DNA of 64,000 bases. Origin: Dryomyza anilis. Taxonomy: Eukaryota > Arthropoda > Insecta > Diptera > Dryomyzidae. The stretch is from positions 116,573,593 to 116,637,592 of the forward strand of contig OX638130.1 in NCBI GenBank assembly GCA_951804985.1. The letters are read 5' to 3'. The notes below the pieces were generated by a model. It was not told where the DNA came from, did no database searches, and was given only the letters and a program-made list of their open reading frames with translations. Shown piece by piece: positions 59,991-64,000 of the stretch. The position numbers and the translations under genes were made by a program. Position 1 is the stretch's first letter. Every line of letters begins with the position of its first letter.

Positions 59991-62879
59991 ATGTCGCTAA
60001 AATTTCGCATAGATTTTTGCAACATTCGTGGGCTGAGAACGAATTTCTTCTCTATATATGCGTATGTGTCCGTTAATAGGCCACAAATAATGGCGCTGGG
60101 TGAGACCCAGGTTAGTGAGGATGCAGATCCACTGGATTTTCAGATACCTGGGTATCACTTAGTGCCATTATTTTCTGCCCATAGGGGTCTCGCTTTATTT
60201 ATTCGGAGTGACGTTGTGTATCAACTGCAGCAACAACATAGTGTGTCGGATAGCGAATTTAATACAATTTGGGTTAAATTCAAAATCCAATCACACATCA
60301 TGCACTTGTGCTTTCTTTATAGGAGTCCGAATTTAGATAGGGTTTCCACCTGTAATAAGCTGGATGCCTTATCTGATTCGATCTCAAATATATTGGAGCA
60401 ATTTCCAGGCAGTGAAATTGTTGTTGCGGGCGATTTTAATGTGCACAACGCCACTTGGTTGAGCCACTCGGGTCTATCAACACAGGAGGGTTGTTATGTT
60501 GAGCTTTTTGCCGAGTGCAACCAACTCACTCAAATGGTGAAGGAGCCGACGTATATTCCACGCGTCGGCGGGCAAAGCCCAAAAGTCCTAGACCTTTTTC
60601 TGACTTCACATCATGAAAAATATGATGTAAAAGTCCTTGCACCTCTTGGTAACTCCGACCACTGTACTGTTTCCGCTGAGTTTTCGTATTCTAGTTTACG
60701 CGCCTCTTCGATTAAAGCCCCGAAGAGGACTGTATGGCTTTACGAAAAAGCAAATTGGGTTGCGTTAAATGATTTTTATCGCAACTTTAATTGGAAATTG
60801 TGTTTCGCAGACAGAGACATAAATGCCGCGGCTATAATGGTACAAAATATTATTTTATTAGGTATGCGGTCCTTCATACCTTCTAAAAAGATTAGCATTA
60901 AACCCAAGGACCACTCTTGGTTTAATGAGACTTGCAGGATTGCAGTCAGGTCGAAAGAGGAAGCCTTTCAGACTTGGCGTTCTAACAAGAATGCTGATAC
61001 TGAAAGACTTCGTATACAGGCTAGGAATCGCTGTAATGCCGTGATCTTGCGCGAAAAGTTTCTTCACGAACAAAACGCGCGCAAAAAGGTCCTACTCTAT
61101 CACAGGGGTAGTAAAAATTTCTGGTCATTTGTAAAAAGGGTGAAGAATCAGACGACATCGTCTACTCCAAGTCTTAGTATGAATGGCCAGACCTTCACTG
61201 ACCCGGTTGATAAAGCTAATCTCTTGGCAGAATTATTTGCAAATAATTCAACGCTCCCAGATAGTAATCAACCACTGCCTGTCGTCGATTTTGTTTCTTC
61301 TGCAATGCCGGAGATACATTTTCGAACTCGGGCAGTTAAAAAGGTTTTAGCGAACCTCAAAATTAACAAAGCCTCTGGGCCAGATGGCATATCTGCCCAT
61401 GTGTTGAAGAAGTGCGCGTCAACGCTGGCTTGTCCGTTGCGTAACCTTTTCAACATCTCCTACACGACAGGAGTTTTTCCATCTTGTTGGAAGGTTGCCA
61501 ATGTCCAGCCAGTTCCGAAAAAGGGCGAGGCCACGAACCCTGCCAATTACCGACCCATTGCAATATGCTCTGCACTCTCCAAGGTAATGGAGAGCGTAAT
61601 TAACTTCCACCTTGTGAACTATCTTGAGCACAACGAATTGCTCAGTGACCGACAATACGGTTTCCGTAGGACCAGATCCACAGGTGACTTGATGGCGGTC
61701 CTCTCCGAAAAGTGGAATAATTGTGTTCACCTTTTCGGGGAGAGCAAGGCTGTTGCTCTCGATATTTCCAAGGCTTTTGATCGAGTGTGGCATAAAGCCC
61801 TCGTTTCAAAACTAATTGCATATGGTGTCGGTGCATCTTTTACTCGATGGATATCGAGTTTTCTCCAGGGTCGTTCAATACGAGTTGCGATGGATGGTGT
61901 TCTTTCAGAACAACATTTCATCAATTCTGGAGTTCCGCAGGGTTCCGTCCTATCCCCGTCCCTATTTCTGGTATTTATCAATGACCTTCTGTCATTGACC
62001 CAGAACCCAATTCATTCCTTTGCAGATGACAGTAACATTTGTCATTCATATTCGTTCAACAAGCGCCCAAACTCTTTGGAGATTGAGAGCAAACGACGCA
62101 CTATGAATGACACACTCAATAATGACCTTAAATCAATCTCCGAGTGGGGTGTTGCAAACAGAGTAGATTTTAATGCAAGCAAGACCCAATGTTGTATGTT
62201 ATCTCACAAAAGAATGGATTCACCCCTCCCTCCCCTCAATATGGGTGCTGTGGATATTGCGCAGTCAGCTGCTCTTGACGTTCTGGGCATATTAATTCAA
62301 TGTGATCTCCGTTGGAATGACCACATATTTAACGTGTCGAAAGAAGCGGCCAAGTGCCTCGGTTTTTTAAAACGGTGTAAAACATACTTCACTCCTGCTG
62401 ACTTACGCACTGTCTACATTACCTATATACGGCCTAAAATGGAATTCAATTCGCACATTTGGGCAGGGGCCTCAAAATCCTCCTTGGAGTTCCTGGACCG
62501 AATCCAACAACGTGCGATATATTTAATAGGGGATGAAAATATTTCATCGTCTATTGGTTCTCTTGAGCACCGAAGGACCGTTGGGTGTGTAAGCCTGTTT
62601 TATAGGTATTACAACGGCAAGTGTTCGAGGGAAATACATGGCCTGATTCCACCAGGTCGTGTGTTCTCTCGTTCTACTCGGGCGTCAAACCAAGCCCACC
62701 CCTTCGTAGTCGACTCGGTTCTCAACAGAACCACGCATTATAGAGAGAATTCGTTCTTCAGTCGCACGATTCGTTTGTGGAACAATCTCCCTGCGTACGT
62801 TTTTCCGGACATTTTTGATATTGGCAAGTTCAAAACAAACATTCACCGCCACTACTCTATCTTTCCTCCCTCCTTTTAA
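59991..62879 (+). CDS. Element B ORF: endonuclease-reverse transcriptase
   Basis: I favour the ATG at 59991 (AAAA before ATG), giving about 962 residues; the frame is open from an earlier ATG at 59865, and the numbering here counts from that one. The APE-type endonuclease spans about residues 43-275: N53, E80 (LGETQ), G189-D190-F191-N192, W198, D243, and S264-D265-H266. Reverse transcriptase spans about 480-740: KASGPDGISAHVLK (502-515), NYRPIAICSALSKV (561-574), LDISKAFD with D633, SGVPQGSVLSPSLF (688-701), and FADD (719-722). A C-terminal domain with HIWAGAS and RLWNNLPAYVFPD follows, as seen in CR1/L2/jockey-type elements. There is no RNase H and there are no stops or frameshifts, so the copy is young and may still encode active enzyme. 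It functions in target-primed reverse transcription. The exact clade is not resolved. Confidence 0.94.
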   Translation: MSLKFRIDFCNIRGLRTNFFSIYAYVSVNRPQIMALGETQVSEDADPLDFQIPGYHLVPLFSAHRGLALFIRSDVVYQLQQQHSVSDSEFNTIWVKFKIQSHIMHLCFLYRSPNLDRVSTCNKLDALSDSISNILEQFPGSEIVVAGDFNVHNATWLSHSGLSTQEGCYVELFAECNQLTQMVKEPTYIPRVGGQSPKVLDLFLTSHHEKYDVKVLAPLGNSDHCTVSAEFSYSSLRASSIKAPKRTVWLYEKANWVALNDFYRNFNWKLCFADRDINAAAIMVQNIILLGMRSFIPSKKISIKPKDHSWFNETCRIAVRSKEEAFQTWRSNKNADTERLRIQARNRCNAVILREKFLHEQNARKKVLLYHRGSKNFWSFVKRVKNQTTSSTPSLSMNGQTFTDPVDKANLLAELFANNSTLPDSNQPLPVVDFVSSAMPEIHFRTRAVKKVLANLKINKASGPDGISAHVLKKCASTLACPLRNLFNISYTTGVFPSCWKVANVQPVPKKGEATNPANYRPIAICSALSKVMESVINFHLVNYLEHNELLSDRQYGFRRTRSTGDLMAVLSEKWNNCVHLFGESKAVALDISKAFDRVWHKALVSKLIAYGVGASFTRWISSFLQGRSIRVAMDGVLSEQHFINSGVPQGSVLSPSLFLVFINDLLSLTQNPIHSFADDSNICHSYSFNKRPNSLEIESKRRTMNDTLNNDLKSISEWGVANRVDFNASKTQCCMLSHKRMDSPLPPLNMGAVDIAQSAALDVLGILIQCDLRWNDHIFNVSKEAAKCLGFLKRCKTYFTPADLRTVYITYIRPKMEFNSHIWAGASKSSLEFLDRIQQRAIYLIGDENISSSIGSLEHRRTVGCVSLFYRYYNGKCSREIHGLIPPGRVFSRSTRASNQAHPFVVDSVLNRTTHYRENSFFSRTIRLWNNLPAYVFPDIFDIGKFKTNIHRHYSIFPPSF

Positions 62880-62974
62880 CCTATCATCCCTTCTTACGAT
62901 CAACACTGTGCTTTGCATGAATAGGGGGCATCCCCTGAGCGTTGGTTAATTTGTAAAAAAAAAAAAAAAAAAAA

Positions 62975-63472
62975 TCAGGGTATAATCTCATCTAAACCTG
63001 CATCACCAACTGAATGGTTACAGACATCGAGCGTTCTCCGAGCCCTTGCTAGGGGTTTAACGGGACGGAAGGCAGCTGTAACATTTACCTGAAAGCCATT
63101 TCTACGGGATTTCACTCCCGTATATTGAGGTAACAGAATGCCACAGCTGTCGGCCCATATCAAACTATTCATATACATTGTACAAATCATAAGTCCGTGT
63201 CGAGTTCCAGTAGATCGTCATCATGGGTTTGTTCTCGGATATGGTGGTGCGATAGACTTTGCGGCCACACTGCCAGCTCACTACGTCGTTCTGAGCACCT
63301 ATTTTAAGGGCGGTGTCCTCTCGCCCTGTCACAGGAACCTCTTTAGGCGTTAATGAGCTTTTCAGTTCATGCCCTCCGCTCCTGTCGCTCTTGGTCGGGG
63401 GCTGCTAAAGAAAGCAGCTAGATCGCTATCCGCCACCTGCGACCCCGGTGGTAGCCTGAGCTTGGCCCCACC
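62975..63472 (-). other. Element A 5' leader, cut off by element B
   Basis: On the minus strand the sequence starts GGTGGGGCCAAGCTCAGG at the array boundary and continues as ~500 bp of GC-richer, non-coding DNA, including the stem-loop GCTGCT-TTCTTT-AGCAGC (63418-63401). It ends at the poly-A tail of element B. Its position between the array and the nested element, and its composition matching the rest of A, identify it as the 5' UTR of A. It likely contains the promoter of A, now 3.1 kb away from ORF1. Confidence 0.82.
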
Positions 63473-64000
63473 AATAATAAAATAATAAAATAATAAAATA
63501 ATAAAATAATAAAATAATAAAATAATAAAATAATAAAATAATAAAATAATAAAATAATAAAATAATAAAATAATAAAATAATAAAGTAATAAAATAATAA
63601 AATAATCAAATAATAAAATAATAAAATAATAAAATAATAAAATAATAAAATAATAAAATAATAAAATAATAAAATAATAAAATAATAAAATAATAAAATA
63701 ATAAAATAATAAAATAATAAAATAATAAAATAATAAAATAATAAAATAATAAAATAATAAAATAATAAAATAATAAAATAATAAAATAATAAAATAATAA
63801 AATAATAAAATAATAAAATAATAAAATAATAAAATAATAAAATAATAAAATAATAAAATAATAAAATAATAAAATAATAAAATAATAAAATAATAAAATA
63901 ATAAAATAATAAAATAATAAAATAATAAAATAATAAAATAATAAAATAATAAAATAATAAAATAATAAAATAATAAAATAATAAAATAATAAAATAATAA
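63473..64000. repeat. Octamer microsatellite (AAAATAAT)n, right arm
   Basis: It has the same unit and strand as 54181-55430 and runs off the end of the window. Variants include AATAAAGTAAT near 63584 and AATAATCAAAT near 63604. The array is therefore at least 1.78 kb once the LINE nest is excluded. Confidence 0.98.

Larger units (their letters stand above)
59846..62974 (+). mobile_element. LINE element B (CR1/jockey group), nested in element A
   Basis: This ~3.1-kb element is inserted head-to-head in the leader of element A. It has a ~145-bp 5' leader, one long ORF, a ~75-bp 3' UTR with GGGGGCATCCCC, and a 20-nt poly-A tail (62955-62974). TCAG occurs at both junctions (59846-59849 and 62975-62978), so the target duplication is at most about 4 bp. 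Three truncated relatives lie at 13770, 24703 and 25579. There is no separate ORF1 upstream, so it is either a single-ORF element or a copy that lost ORF1. Confidence 0.92.
55431..63472 (-). mobile_element. LINE element A (R1-clade), inserted in the octamer array
   Basis: On the minus strand, from 5' to 3', the order is: GC-rich leader (63472-62975), nested element B, ORF1 (59843-58656), ORF2 (58659-55675), a 220-nt 3' UTR, and an A16-rich tail at 55454-55431. The octamer array abuts both ends in the same strand orientation, so A inserted into it. A has two ORFs, a CCHC-knuckle ORF1, an APE-type endonuclease, no RNase H, and the 3' UTR word GGGGTTTTTAGTCGGTA, which together fit the R1 clade (R1, TRAS/SART, Waldo-like). 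That clade is known for site-specific insertion, including into telomeric and simple repeats. Both ORFs are open, so this is a young copy. Its own 5' leader is separated from the ORFs by element B, so it is probably not mobile now. Confidence 0.93.

Noticed and set aside
60858..62918. Minus-strand frames opposite element B
   Set aside because: They are shadows of the B reverse-transcriptase ORF.
63473..64000. Telomeric repeat flanking an R1-clade element, as for TRAS/SART
   Set aside because: AAAATAAT is not a known insect telomere repeat, and flies lack TTAGG telomeres. Treated as an interstitial microsatellite.

Overview
The window looks like non-coding euchromatic or intergenic/intronic DNA of a brachyceran fly (Diptera). 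The evidence is very AT-rich sequence, scattered CAA/CAG/CTG triplet runs, tRNA-derived SINEs, MITEs, and LINEs of R1-clade, CR1/jockey-group and RNase-H-bearing types. I cannot fix the genus. I find no convincing host protein-coding exon, tRNA, rRNA, or CRISPR array. The only intact protein-coding genes belong to retrotransposons.

Layout. Positions 0.45-2.0 kb hold a degenerate CT-rich 12-mer. 2.7-3.4 kb holds a degenerate ~115-bp repeat. 4.25-5.55 kb holds a 20-mer satellite whose monomer is a dyad. A 10-mer array (6.7-7.2 kb), a 12-mer array (8.45-8.93 kb) and an 11-mer array (10.56-11.39 kb, beside a 481-bp TIR element) follow. 12.9-13.2 kb has a 165-bp tandem duplication. 14.5-14.95 kb is a MITE with a SINE inside it. 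16.1-18.75 kb is a hierarchical GGAAYC repeat. A decayed RNase-H LINE lies at ~20.4-21.3 kb. A TTACTTC 7-mer array (21.4-23.1 kb) is interrupted by a TTA-flanked MITE. 24-34.5 kb is a mosaic of purine-rich degenerate repeats, SINE/LINE nests, a piggyBac-like element and other TIR elements. 37-39 kb holds a 912-bp direct duplication. 40.4-46.4 kb carries two long arrays of the same 19-mer in opposite orientations around a 1.9-kb spacer. 47-53.3 kb has further 13-mer, 19-mer and 11-mer arrays.

The main feature is 54.18-64.0 kb. An octamer array (AAAATAAT)n is split by an R1-clade LINE on the minus strand (element A), with ORF1 and ORF2 coupled by an ATGA overlap. Element A is itself split in or at the edge of its 5' leader by a second, head-to-head, ORF-intact LINE of the CR1/jockey group on the plus strand (element B). 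The octamer array resumes beyond element A and runs off the window. ORF1 of A encodes a zinc-knuckle RNA-binding protein, and ORF2 an endonuclease plus reverse transcriptase. B encodes its own endonuclease/reverse transcriptase, and at least three short, 5'-truncated relatives of B lie elsewhere in the window, which shows that the family has moved here repeatedly.

The most unusual aspects are the likely microsatellite-targeted LINE with its nested partner, the satellites whose monomers carry 7-bp dyads, the inverted pair of 19-mer arrays, and several insertion nests that can be read directly from target-site duplications or from empty-site copies in the same window.
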